A stretch of 64,000 nt of DNA from NCBI GenBank assembly GCA_030704615.1, contig CM060734.1, positions 3,722,001-3,786,000 on the forward strand. The letters are read 5' to 3'. The stretch comes from Takakia lepidozioides. Its lineage: Eukaryota; Streptophyta; Takakiopsida; Takakiales; Takakiaceae. The notes under the pieces were generated by a model that worked only from the letters and a program-made list of their open reading frames with translations, ran no database searches and was not told where the DNA came from. Numbering within the stretch: the stretch's first letter is position 1; each line of letters begins with the position of its first letter. Of the stretch, positions 55,291 to 64,000 are shown piece by piece. The position numbers were made by a program, and so were the translations under genes.

Positions 55291-57414
55291 TCAGATGGTG
55301 GCCTATCATCTGCATGGCTATTACCCTCCAAGAGCTCCCACCCCAAGCCACCACCCCTGAGAATGCAGCCAATGTGGGCATCATGTTCCTATGATCCATC
55401 GCTACATTCCCAATAAACCGCACTGGGAGCAGTGCATGTCGGCCATCCCCTGACCGCCACTCCTGCCTGTAGGATGCCGTTTCTTCTCAAAAGTCCAGAG
55501 TAAATCCCATGGGGTATAACACTGCCCCACCAACAAGCACATCATAAGACATCGCGTCCGTAACAATGGCTTTAGCTCTCATGACAGAGCCATCTGTAGG
55601 ATGATCTGGCTGCAATCGAATGAAGAGCTCATGGCGTGTAATCCCTCGTGCCTTCTCTGAACCGCCCAAAGATGTTTGAATTTGGAAAAGGCAAGGCTCC
55701 AAATCCGCCTCTGTAAGGCCCAAGCCTGCAATTGCTGCTCTCCCCAACATCAAAGGCTGTGCTCCCGAGTCCAACAAGACCCGCAGTGGCCTATACCTCC
55801 TCCCGGTTGGACCACCCAACTGAAATACTTCATCTTGATTATCCACCATGACTACTCTAGGAGTCACCATGTTGCGCTCAATGGCTGGCCTAGCTGACAA
55901 CTTCTGCAACCTTGCAGCTGCCGCTTGCCATGGCGCAGCTGTGGCTGACTTCACCCTTGAATCCAAAATATCCATAGACTGCACCTTATCTACTATCTCC
56001 GCGGATAGTGCCGGTGCATCACCACTCTCACAGAGTCTAGCTGCTAGTCTGAACACAGCAGCTGGCCGAATCCCCGACATTATAATGGTCATTGCAGAAA
56101 ACAGTGGAGCTTGGCAAATAGTCGTAGCCGGCCCCAACAATGTATTGGTTTTCCACAATGCCCATAGTGTAGTTGTGTAGGTTGTGCCTGTGCCAGCCCT
56201 TTGCCGCTCTCCGGGCAATCCTTCTTGACATGGGGTCCTCCACAATCCCAACATGACACATTCGTCTGTTGCTGGCCCGAGAATGAAGGGATAGTCGACC
56301 TCTGAATCTGAGATCCTCTATGGCCTTCCATAGGCTTCATCTGAGCCCCCTTGTTGCCTTGAGCACGTTAGGGAGTTGGTTGTTGTTGGCTAGGAACTCC
56401 ACTTTGTTGTGTCTCCTTGCCGAATCCCACCATAACCACCCGCTCCTCCACCATATTGAGTTCTATCCGCTCTGCCAGCAAAAACATATTTGCTAAGGTG
56501 GGTTGGGCTACTTGTATGAGAGTTGCATCCCGCACCCTTCTCCTCAGCTCTTTGTCCAGGATCCCATACCAGAACTGGACTGCCTGAGCTTTTGTAACCC
56601 CTTGGACTACGTTTATCAAGCGCCTCATGCGAGTGTAAGCCTCCCTCAAACTCTCAGCAGGCCTTCGTTAGAACTCTTGCAAGCTCCGCAACTTCTCTGT
56701 CCTTATCCCTTGGTAGTTTCTGTTCAACTCCTCGAATAACTCCACAACTGGGTTAAAAGCATGCACAGGTGCTGGTGCTGCAGCATGAGCTTGAGTGGAT
56801 TTCCCAGCTCTTGTACCACTTGTCCCACTACTAGTGCTTGCAGTTGGAGATGTTTGTGTAGCTGCTGGTGTCGCCGCTGCCCTTGTGCTTCTAGTGATGG
56901 AGACATAGTTAGGTGACCAATACTCTCGCCATTCCTCAATCTCCACCGCATGTCCCCACCTAAATTCATGGTAATCATCCATGGGCGGCCCCTCAAGGTG
57001 CTGGAATAGCCCCTTCCACGCCATAAAGGGCGTAAACAGTTGTGGATTGCGCATTTGCTGCAAATCACAACAACTGTCAAACTCCTGTATGAAGTCATCA
57101 AGCTCGATGGTGCCCACAGCTCCAGAGTACCTACGTGGCCCCTTGGTAGCTCCATACATCTCCTCCATCGTGTCCCACAACAATGGCACGGAAACGACTT
57201 GCACCCTCGGCGAGAATCCTCCTGACTCCGAGTCTGAACCTTCCTCAAAAGACACTGAAGGTGAAGGTGGCCTAAACCACACACCTCGTCTCGTGTACCC
57301 ACTAGTATCGCTGGTGCTCGTACCGGCACTCCCCTCAGCAACTAGTGGCACCTCCATGATGAAACTCACAACCCAACCGGTTGTCAACCTGTCTCTAATC
57401 CCCACTTTCCACAA
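55290..57414 (-). pseudogene. Gypsy gag-protease, copy A (minus strand)
   Basis: Gag at 57414-56668 (MYGATKGPRRYSGAVGTIEL, FTPFMAWKGLFQHLEGPPMD), continuing at 56649-56368 after a TAA (FWYGILDKELRRRVRDATLI). A zinc knuckle CWDCGGPHVKKDC is at about 56257-56220. Protease at 56254-55487: RYRPLRVLLDSGAQPLMLGR has the D-S-G active site, then AIVTDAMSYDVLVGGAVLYP. Beyond 55487 the match to copy B continues for about 200 bases to the start of its methyltransferase region and then stops at the LTR of the plus-strand element. The second zinc knuckle is degraded. Confidence 0.85.
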
Positions 57415-57449
57415 GGTAACCGGGTACAGAACCTGTTGCGGCTAGTGGT

Positions 57450-58080
57450 TCAAGTAGAAATAATAGGTTTCTAATGTAGACCTGTACTTGCACCTGCATC
57501 CACCGCAAGTACTCCTATGGTCTGCTGGTCATCAACCTAGCCTCACCATAGAAGAAACACTGGTGGTCTTGCTGGTCATCACTCCAGCCTCACCACCGAC
57601 AGCATACTCTAGGATTGGCCGGTGATCAAATCCGGACCAACCTCCTATGAAAACAAGCGCCCACACAAAGCATCAAGACAACAACTCCCCCACACCAAAA
57701 ACACTCCACAGTGTCGCTCCTGCAAGGACACCCCAGCCCAAACCCGGACTAACTCTTGCCTCCACCTACGGAAAGGTTTTGGCCTACAGAGAGGTGAAAG
57801 ACTATGGGGAAGAGAAACTAAAGCAATTTCTAACCCCAGAATGCTCTCATCCCACCACTCTCTCTCTTGTTTCTATCCACTCGCTTGTATGGCCGTGGCA
57901 AGTATCCTTAAAATATCCCTCAATCAATCCTTCAAGAGCTTTTCAACATTGTCCACCAAAGCTCGAAGAATCCTCCAATACTCCTCCAAGGACCCCAAAG
58001 ATCCTCCAAACACTCCTCCAAGGGCCCTCAAATATCTTCCAAACAATCCTCCAAAGGCCCTTAAATTTCACTAAGTCCTT
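57450..58080 (-). repeat. Probable 5' LTR of gag-protease copy A
   Basis: Sequence similar to 63660-63900, for example ATAGAAGAAACACTGGTGGT at 57550 and at 63786, lies upstream of gag in both copies. No coding motif. Plus-strand open frames at 57622-58084 are low-complexity and Pro/Ser-rich. LTR borders are not defined. Confidence 0.45.
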
Positions 58081-58084
58081 TTAA

Positions 58085-58350
58085 TGTTGATACCTTAACA
58101 GAGGTATAGTCTGAGGTTGCTAGGGTCCCTTATGTTGATTATACCTTTACAGAGGTATAGTCTGAAAATGAGGGTTCTGTTTGGTATACTAACAGAGGTA
58201 TAGTCTGAGCTGATTAGGGTCCACATATGGTGATACCTCAACAGAGGTATAGTAAAAGGGACAAGCTCCTGTTTGGTATACTAACAGAGGTATAGTATGA
58301 GCTGATTAGGGTTCACATATGGTGATACCTCAATAGAGGTATAGTAAAAT
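58085..58350. repeat. Palindromic GATACCTCAACAGAGGTATAG repeats
   Basis: The imperfect palindrome ATACCT(C/T)AACAGAGGTAT or TATACTAACAGAGGTATA occurs six times. A larger unit of about 93 bp (from TTTGGTATACTAACAGAGGT) is repeated twice in tandem at 58177 and 58273. The block sits exactly between the LTR of copy A and the broken end of the methyltransferase element. Confidence 0.75.
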
Positions 58351-58360
58351 GAACCAGGAG

Positions 58361-59422
58361 TCACCATGCTGCGCTCAATGGCTGGCCTAATTGGCAACTC
58401 TTGCAACCTTGCAGCTGCCGCTTGGTTAGAGCCTTTGCAATGGCACTAAATCCCTTGACAAACCGTCTATAATAGTTTGCCAACCCCATGAAAGCTCGAA
58501 CTCGGCTTACATTCGTGGGGCGTGGGATCTGTGCAATGGCCTCTACCTTAGTCTGCTGTACCCCCAATCCTCCAGGATATATCATATGACCCAGATACTC
58601 AATCTGGTTGTGGAAAAACTTGCACTTCCCCGGATGTAATTTCAATCCGTGCGCCCTCAAGCGCTCAAATACCACCTGGAGGTGTCTCTCATGCTCCTCC
58701 ACCGTAGCACTAAAGATGATGATGTCATCTATGTAGCACCGAGCAAACTCCACCCCTGCTAGAATCCTGTCCATGACTCTTTGAAACTCTGCAGAAGCAT
58801 TTTTAAGCCCAAATGGTAAGAACCGCCACTGGTATAGGCAACCCTTCCCGTGCTCATTGATCCCCCAGAATGCCGTCTTCTGCTTATCCGCCTCCTTGAT
58901 CGACAACTGGTGATATTCGGATCGTAAATCCAAAGTGCTAAAGACCTTGGCATGCCCAATGGCATCAAAGATCTCCTCTGGTGTCGGCATAGCATACCTA
59001 TCGGACTTGGTCTGACGATTTACAGGCCGGTAATCACCGCACATACGTCTCTCCGTCCAATTGCCATAGACATCCTTCTTGGCTGGCATCACTGTGGCTG
59101 AAGCATATTCTCTCCCAGATAGCTCCACCAAACCAGCCTCCCAAAGGTCCCGAGTTCTCATCTGAATCAAAGACCTCTCCATGTCACTGTACCTATAGGG
59201 TCTCCGAAAGATTGGCGTGTCAGTAGCCAATTCAATGCGAATCTCTTGACCCTTCAGTGCTCCTAAGTCCTTCAAACTGAAGGCAAAGCAGTTCCTGTAA
59301 GCCCTCAAGAACTGCCGTATACGTCGTCCCTCTTCTCTGGTGACTATAGGTCCAACATGAGGCTCCCAGTTGTCCTCCGTGACTGCAACCTTGAGTCCAA
59401 TAGGCTTAAAGGTAGAAGACAC
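58361..59422 (-). pseudogene. Gypsy reverse transcriptase of the methyltransferase element
   Basis: Starts in the pre-RT region (FLRAYRNCFAFSLKDLGALK). Fingers: ASATVMPAKKDVYGNWTERR, MCGDYRPVNRQT; palm: VFSTLDLRSEYHQLSI, FGLKNASAEFQRVMD, CYIDDIIIFS (YIDD active site), LHPGKCKFF, EYLGHMI; connection: RAFMGLANYYRRFVKGF, then AIAKALTK. The catalytic residues are intact and there are no stops in this part. The last 20 or so codons (RQLQGCKSC...) are a protease-region segment read in another frame and mark a recombination junction near 58430. Confidence 0.93.
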
Positions 59423-59745
59423 GTCCCGTGGTTGCTATGCTGCAACCTCTTGAGCAGTGACCACTGCCTCCTCTATTAGTGACAATGTCTCACCCTGCCC
59501 CATCATCCCATCCTTGAGGACCTCCTCAACCCGAGAAAAATCCCCAACCTGATCCATCACCGCCGCCTTGGCTGCCAACTCATTCTGAACCTCGAGCACC
59601 TCCCACGTGTGCCATGGATGCGGCCTGCACCTCGTGGTCCTCACCTGCTCGCCCCCACTTGTTGCCTGTACCGTCTTTGTAGGTAGGGAGACCATGAAGG
59701 GAAGTGTATTCCGTACTCTGCGCTGCTCAGCCATAGCCAAGCTGA
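59423..59745 (-). pseudogene. Linker between methyltransferase and RT
   Basis: The frame at 59740-59435 reads on from the methyltransferase after a TGA and joins the RT through a TAG, all in one frame. It has no motif, but EVQNELAAKAAVMDQVGDF and EEVLKDGMMGQGETL are helix-rich and may be a flexible spacer or a protease cleavage region. Confidence 0.6.
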
Positions 59746-59749
59746 TAAT

Positions 59750-60690
59750 TCAGGTCAAGCAATTGAGATCCATTGCTTGCCCCAACACCTGACGACGTGA
59801 TGCCTCAGAAAGAGATGGCACCGCCGTGGTACCAGTGGTAAAACCCATCGCCTGCTCGCGCTTGTCAGCATTGGGCTCCACTAATTGTTGCAGCTGGCTA
59901 TCCCACAAGAGGCCAGGCCCACCATCCCGAAAAACATGGGATCCTGGGAAGCTGAGCAGTGTAGGTAATGCTGCTCGTGGTTGACCCACCCTGTTGACCA
60001 CTGCCAAAGGCGAACGGTCATCGTGTCTCACACGTTGAGACTGTCTCCCTGTGTCCAAAATGCTAACCACTGTGAGGTGTGCTGGCAGCTGCACCCCATC
60101 AAATGCACGCTTGAGCAGTGCGGGTGGCATCAAGTTAGTCCTACCATAGCCGTGGACGATGAGCCCGTGACCCCACTACAGCTGCATCCAACAACACTGA
60201 TGACCCAAGCCACGATCAGACTTGATACACACTGGCCATCACCCTGGCCCGAGAATCACCTATCGGTGGCACATTCTCCAAGATGTATGCTGGAGATACA
60301 GCTTGATGAAGTTGCAAGTGGCGCAAAACCCGCACCATCTCCCAAAACAGACCCGTCCTTGAGTCTCGCAATCCATTGCCATGCCCGGCTGATGAATGCC
60401 CTTGGCAGGGGCAACCTGCCACTACCAAATCAATGGAGCCAACCTGCTCCAAATCCTGTGCCCCCAACAACGAAATGTCTGCTGGCAAGGCTTGTTGGTA
60501 TCCATGAACTGCAGACACTGACAACAAATCAGGGTACTGCTGTACCAACTAAGCAACATGGCGTAGTGAGATGCGTCGTGCAGTCTCATCCCTCTCCACA
60601 TACAGGTAACGTCGAATTTGTACACCTGCCTGCAACACTACAGCCAATCCAGTGCTGATCCCGCCAAACAAGTCCAGAAGGTATATGCCT
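59750..60690 (-). pseudogene. C5-cytosine DNA methyltransferase domain in the Gypsy polyprotein
   Basis: Transfers methyl from S-adenosylmethionine to cytosine C5 in active relatives. Motif I (YLLDLFGGISTGL, about 60690-60650), IDLVVAGCPCQGHSSAG with the catalytic Cys (motif IV, about 60390-60430), AYILENVPP (motif VI, about 60265-60295), GSRAHRPRLW (motif VIII region, about 60150-60180), a target recognition stretch with VVNRVG and FRDGGPGLL, KREQAMGF (motif IX, about 59835-59860) and RRQVLGQAMD (motif X, about 59765-59800). So all core motifs are present in canonical order. It is in frame with the protease upstream. Breaks: TAG near 60549, TGA near 60216, a single-base frameshift near 60150 and TGA near 59750. 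It looks closer to Dnmt3-like and algal retroelement enzymes than to MET1 or CMT (impression only). Inactive as it stands. Confidence 0.92.
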
Positions 60691-62312
60691 TCATCCGGGC
60701 ACTGCCACACAAGAGGTGTGGTATCCAATGGCGACAACTGAGGTGGTCCTGGTGCAATCACCGCACTCTCTTCTTCTTCTGACGGTATGAAGGCCTCTAT
60801 CCAGGCTTGTTGCACCTGTCCATCAACAGCCTGCTGCAAATCCTTGCTCGTACCCCACAATGGAGTGTGAGCAACCATGGCAAGCAACTGCGCCGTACCA
60901 TGCATGTCATCCTGCTCTGCTGAAGATGGCACATCCTCTGCATGGGCATTGCCTTCCAGCAACTCTCCAGGCCAACTAACCGCAGCTGTAAAGACGGCTA
61001 GTGTTGGCATCTTGCCCCGCTGGGCAGCCGCAGTACCCCCAATGAATGTCACAGGGAGCTGTGTATGACGACCATCCCTTGACTGTCATCCAGGCCTGTA
61101 GGATGCTGACTCCTCCCAAAAGTCCAGGGTGAAGCCCATGGGATATAATACTGCCCCACCAACGAGGACATCGTAAGAGACCGCGTCTGTCACAATGGCC
61201 TTGGCTCGCATCACTTAGCCATCTATAGGATAATCCAGCTGCAGTCTAATGGCCAACTCACGCCGTGTCATGCCCCGAGCCTGCTCTGATCCTCCCAGAG
61301 ATGTCTGTATCTGGAAAGGACAAGGCTCCATATCCGCCTCCATGAGGCCCAAACCTGCAATAGCAGCTCTGCCCAACATCAGTGGCTAAGCTCCCGAGTC
61401 CAACAAGACCCGCAGTGGCCGGTACTTCTTGCCTGCCGGTCCACTCAAAGAGAAAATGCCATCCTGGTTGTCTAACAAGACAACTCCAAGTGTCATCATG
61501 GCGCGCTCAAAGGCTGGCCTAGCTGATAGCTCCGTCAACCTGGTAGCTGCAGCTTGCCATGGCGCAGCCGTGGCAGTCTTGACCCTCAAATCCGAGGATC
61601 CCTCTGCCACTACACCTTCCAGTAACTCCGCAGAAGATGAAGTGACCTCCCTACTCTCACAGAGTGTTGCTGCTAGTCTGAACACTACAGCTGGTCTTAC
61701 CCCCGGCGTCGCAATCATGGTTGCCGAGAACAATGGGGCTTGACACACAGAGGTGGCTACCCCCAATAACACACCGGCTGCACTAGCCTTGGTAGCAGGT
61801 GTCAGTGATGCACGTGTAGCTCTCCCCAATGGCATAGTAACCTCCGCCTCGGTAACAGTCGGGCGATAACTAGGTGCCATGGATGGCGTCAACACTGTCT
61901 CCGCCAATGTGAATGACTGAGGAAGCCTCGCCTGACGGCTTGCCTCCCCACGTTGTGGATCCAATTCCACCTCTGCACCTCGTGACTCAGGAACTCGTGC
62001 TGCTCCTCGAGTCACGTCTGCAGCAGACTCCACCTGCTCTAGTGGTAGTGATGCTCCGTACATGAATCCCATGCCTCCCATATCTCCTCCCTCAGGAGCA
62101 GGAGGTGGACCATCCCGCCTGGGAGCCGGTACCACCTGAGCTGTAGCCATGGCAGCGAGCCTCTGCTCTAGCTGCTGAAGCCGGTTGGCCATGCCTTGGT
62201 CAACACCCTGACCTCCGCGTCCTTGGCCATGTTGAGGTTTGCCCTTGGGCTGCACCTCATGCCCGGCCACCTCGTCCTCTCTGGGCTGGTCCACCTTGCC
62301 CCCGGCCACCAT
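60690..62312 (-). pseudogene. Gypsy protease region of the methyltransferase element
   Basis: After a Gly/Gln-rich linker (MANRLQQLEQRLAAMATAQV) and a long spacer, the protease core is KYRPLRVLLDSGA, then TAG at 61387 where copy A has a CAG codon, then PLMLGRAAIAGLGL and VSYDVLVGGAVLYPMGFTLD. A second stop is near 61216. The frame continues without a break into the methyltransferase through an acidic spacer (FIPSEEEESAVIAPG). Confidence 0.85.
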
Positions 62313-62538
62313 TGTTCCCTTGGAATTGGCCTAGGCGCAACTCAGGATGCAAGTCATAACACTGGGCATCTCCATGCCCATACTTGCCACAATGCCCACA
62401 CTGCAACTGTGCAGGCTGTACTTGTGCCGGCCTTTTGCCACTCTCTGGGCAATCTTTCTTGACATGGGGTCCTCTACATGTCCAACATATCACCCCCGGT
62501 TGCTGTTGGCTTGCAAAAGATGCTACTGGCCTCTGCAC
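62257..62538 (-). pseudogene. Gag zinc knuckles of the methyltransferase element
   Basis: CWTCRGPHVKKDC (a C-x2-C-x3-H-x4-C variant) and CGHCGKYGHGDAQC (canonical C-x2-C-x4-H-x4-C), in a Gln/Gly-rich setting. The frame differs from gag and from the protease part, so a frameshift separates it on both sides. Copy A keeps the first knuckle only. Confidence 0.85.
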
Positions 62539-63626
62539 CTAAGGTCCCCTATAAGCTCCATGAATTTGGGTTGGGAAACCTTGCTCCCCTGACCACGCTG
62601 TTGGGCAGTCCCTTGTGCCTGTGGGCTGGCAGCTGCGCCTCGTGTAGGCATGTCTTTGCCAAATCCAATGGTAACAACTCGCTCCTCCACCATGTTGAGC
62701 TCAATCCGCTCAGCCAGCAGAAACACATCTTCTAATGTGGGTTGGGCTGCTTGTAACAGGGTTGCATCCCGCACCCTTCTCCTGAGCTCCTTGTCCAAAA
62801 TTCCATACCAGAACTGGATTGCCTGAGCTTCAGTAACCCCTTGGGTCACACTTATTAAGCGCCTCATACGAGTGTACGCCTCTCGCAGGCTCTCACTGGG
62901 TTTGCGCTGGAAGTCTTGCAAACTTTGCAGCTTCTCTGTCCGTACACCTTGGTAGTTCCTCCGCAACTCCCGGAAGAACTCCACCACCGGGCTGAATCTA
63001 GGCACATGTGTTGTAGTCGTGGGATGATGAGTAGTAGGACCTTCTGCAGAAGTATCGGCACTACTTGTTCCACTACTAGTGCTAGCCGTGGGAGGTATTG
63101 GTGTTGATGCCGCTACTGGTCGCGTTGTTCCTCGAGTAATGGAGACGTAGTCAGGTGACCAATACATCCTCCACTCTTCAATTTCTGCTTCATGTCCTCG
63201 CCTGAACTCGTGGTAATCGTCCATAGGCGGGCCTTCCAAATGCCGGAACAATCCCTTCCACGCCATGAATGGGGTGAACAGCTGTGGATTGCACATCTGC
63301 TGCAAATCACACCAGCTGTCGAACTCCTGGATAAAGTCATCCAGCTCGATTGTGCCCACAGCTCCAGAGTACCTACGAGGCCCCTTGGTAGCTCCATACA
63401 TCTCCTCCATGTCATCCCACAACAATGGCAAAGAAAACTGCACGCTTGTTGATGAAGCCTCCGGGTCTGTGTCAGACTCTACAGTTGTTGAGGGTGGAGG
63501 TGAAGGTGGTCTGAACCGAATACTTCGTCTTGTGAACCCACTCTCACTGTTACTGTCTGTAGCCGTACTCTCCTCAAAACCCTTGGGTAACTCCGTGATG
63601 ACACTCACAATGTGCACCTCCCCCAC
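62523..63626 (-). CDS. Gag of the methyltransferase Gypsy element (copy B)
   Basis: A 367-codon open frame, the longest intact gag in the window. PPSPPPSTTVESDTDPEASS is an acidic N-terminal region; MYGATKGPRRYSGAVGTIEL, FIQEFDSWCDLQQ and FTPFMAWKGLFRHLEGPPMD form the first conserved block; YQGVRTEKLQSLQDF, ESLREAYTRMRRLI and FWYGILDKELRRRVRDATLL the capsid. It is about 75-80 percent like copy A by eye. The start codon is the first Met after the LTR-like leader and may not be exact. Confidence 0.85.
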   Translation of the reverse strand: MGEVHIVSVITELPKGFEESTATDSNSESGFTRRSIRFRPPSPPPSTTVESDTDPEASSTSVQFSLPLLWDDMEEMYGATKGPRRYSGAVGTIELDDFIQEFDSWCDLQQMCNPQLFTPFMAWKGLFRHLEGPPMDDYHEFRRGHEAEIEEWRMYWSPDYVSITRGTTRPVAASTPIPPTASTSSGTSSADTSAEGPTTHHPTTTTHVPRFSPVVEFFRELRRNYQGVRTEKLQSLQDFQRKPSESLREAYTRMRRLISVTQGVTEAQAIQFWYGILDKELRRRVRDATLLQAAQPTLEDVFLLAERIELNMVEERVVTIGFGKDMPTRGAAASPQAQGTAQQRGQGSKVSQPKFMELIGDLRCRGQ

Positions 63627-64000
63627 GTGACACTATAAGGCTCTAGTACTAATTCTAATAGTGACACGGGTGGGCACCTGTTGCAGTTTAAGGGTCATAT
63701 CCCAGTGGCTCAGGGCACCTGCACCTGCACCTGCATCCACCGCAAGAACTCATATGGTTGGCTGGTCATCAACCCAGTCTCACCATAGAAGAAACACTGG
63801 TGGTCTTGCTGGTCATCACTCCAGCCTCACCACCGACAACATACTCTAGGATTGACTGGTGATTAAATCTGGCCTAATCCCTATGAAAGCAAGCGCCCAC
63901 ACAAAACCAACATGGCGCACAGTCAAGCATGCAGGTGTTGGGGGGGATCCAAACACAAGAAATCAAAACATCAACACCCCCACACCAAAATCTATCTGCA
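63627..64000 (-). repeat. Leader and 5' LTR (partial) of the methyltransferase element
   Basis: TTAGTACTAGAGCC at about 63634-63647 on the minus strand resembles a decayed initiator-Met primer site (TGGTATCAGAGCC). To its right the sequence is shared with 57450-57660 and is non-coding up to the window edge. The outer LTR border is outside the window. Confidence 0.45.

Larger units (their letters stand above)
58361..63626 (-). mobile_element. Ty3/Gypsy element with a C5-DNA methyltransferase between protease and RT (copy B)
   Basis: Order on the minus strand: gag (63626-62523), zinc knuckles (62538-62257, other frame), protease (about 61480-61110), methyltransferase (about 60690-59750), spacer, RT (59422-58430). 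RNase H and integrase are absent; after the RT connection the sequence jumps to a protease fragment and ends. The 5' side (63660-64000) is LTR-like. A few stops and frameshifts are present, but the modules are well preserved. Retrotransposons with captured cytosine methyltransferases are known from the charophyte Klebsormidium and from Symbiodinium. Confidence 0.9.

Noticed and set aside
60877-62735. Plus-strand open frames over the gag-protease-methyltransferase region
   Set aside because: They are antisense shadows of the Gypsy polyprotein.

Overview
The window reads as nuclear DNA of a streptophyte plant. It holds spliceosomal introns and one clear host gene, a pTAC13-type plastid NusG-like factor, in a dense mass of nested transposable elements and satellites. 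The element types (a Ty3/Gypsy element carrying a cytosine methyltransferase, LINEs with a 2A-like motif, Mutator-like DNA) suggest a charophyte alga such as Chara. The genus is only an inference. A 500-base run of N (31892-32391) marks an assembly gap.

Layout. 1-3408: pTAC13-like gene on the minus strand, three exons in phase plus a possible fourth at the left edge. 3409-5190: intergenic DNA with a 355-bp MITE and a foldback. 5190-17541: a degenerate minus-strand Gypsy element with a 5' LTR at 16750-17541 and no 3' LTR. It is split by a Mutator-like insertion (6522-11000, 10-bp target duplication) that carries a SWIM zinc finger and a spliced N4/N6 methyltransferase-like gene, and by an uncharacterised spliced gene at about 13300-14850. 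17542-18890: the 5' part of a LINE with a 2A-like motif. 19000-22950: mostly non-coding. 22980-31891: a large inverted repeat leading into a 1.14-kb tandem satellite. 32392-44900: gene fragments (LRR exon, two inverted copies of a helical domain, kinase fragment), a gag remnant, a piggyBac-type MITE and many foldbacks. 45230-46587: a 5'-truncated LINE inside a 120-bp satellite. 46601-48480: more of that satellite. 48860-50200: a decayed coding region. 50359-50938: an element edged by palindromic repeats. 50939-55290: a plus-strand Gypsy half (RNase H, integrase, PHD finger) and its LTR. 55290-64000: two minus-strand gag-protease copies of one Gypsy family. The right copy runs gag, zinc knuckles, protease, C5-DNA methyltransferase, reverse transcriptase.

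The notable theme is transposons with chromatin or DNA-modifying modules: a C5-cytosine methyltransferase between protease and RT, a PHD finger on the end of a Gypsy integrase, and a second, N4/N6-type methyltransferase-like gene inside a Mutator-like element. The methyltransferase half and the PHD half of the Gypsy elements stop and start at nearly the same point between RT and RNase H. They may be the two halves of one element family. All the large elements carry stops or frameshifts and are probably immobile as they stand.
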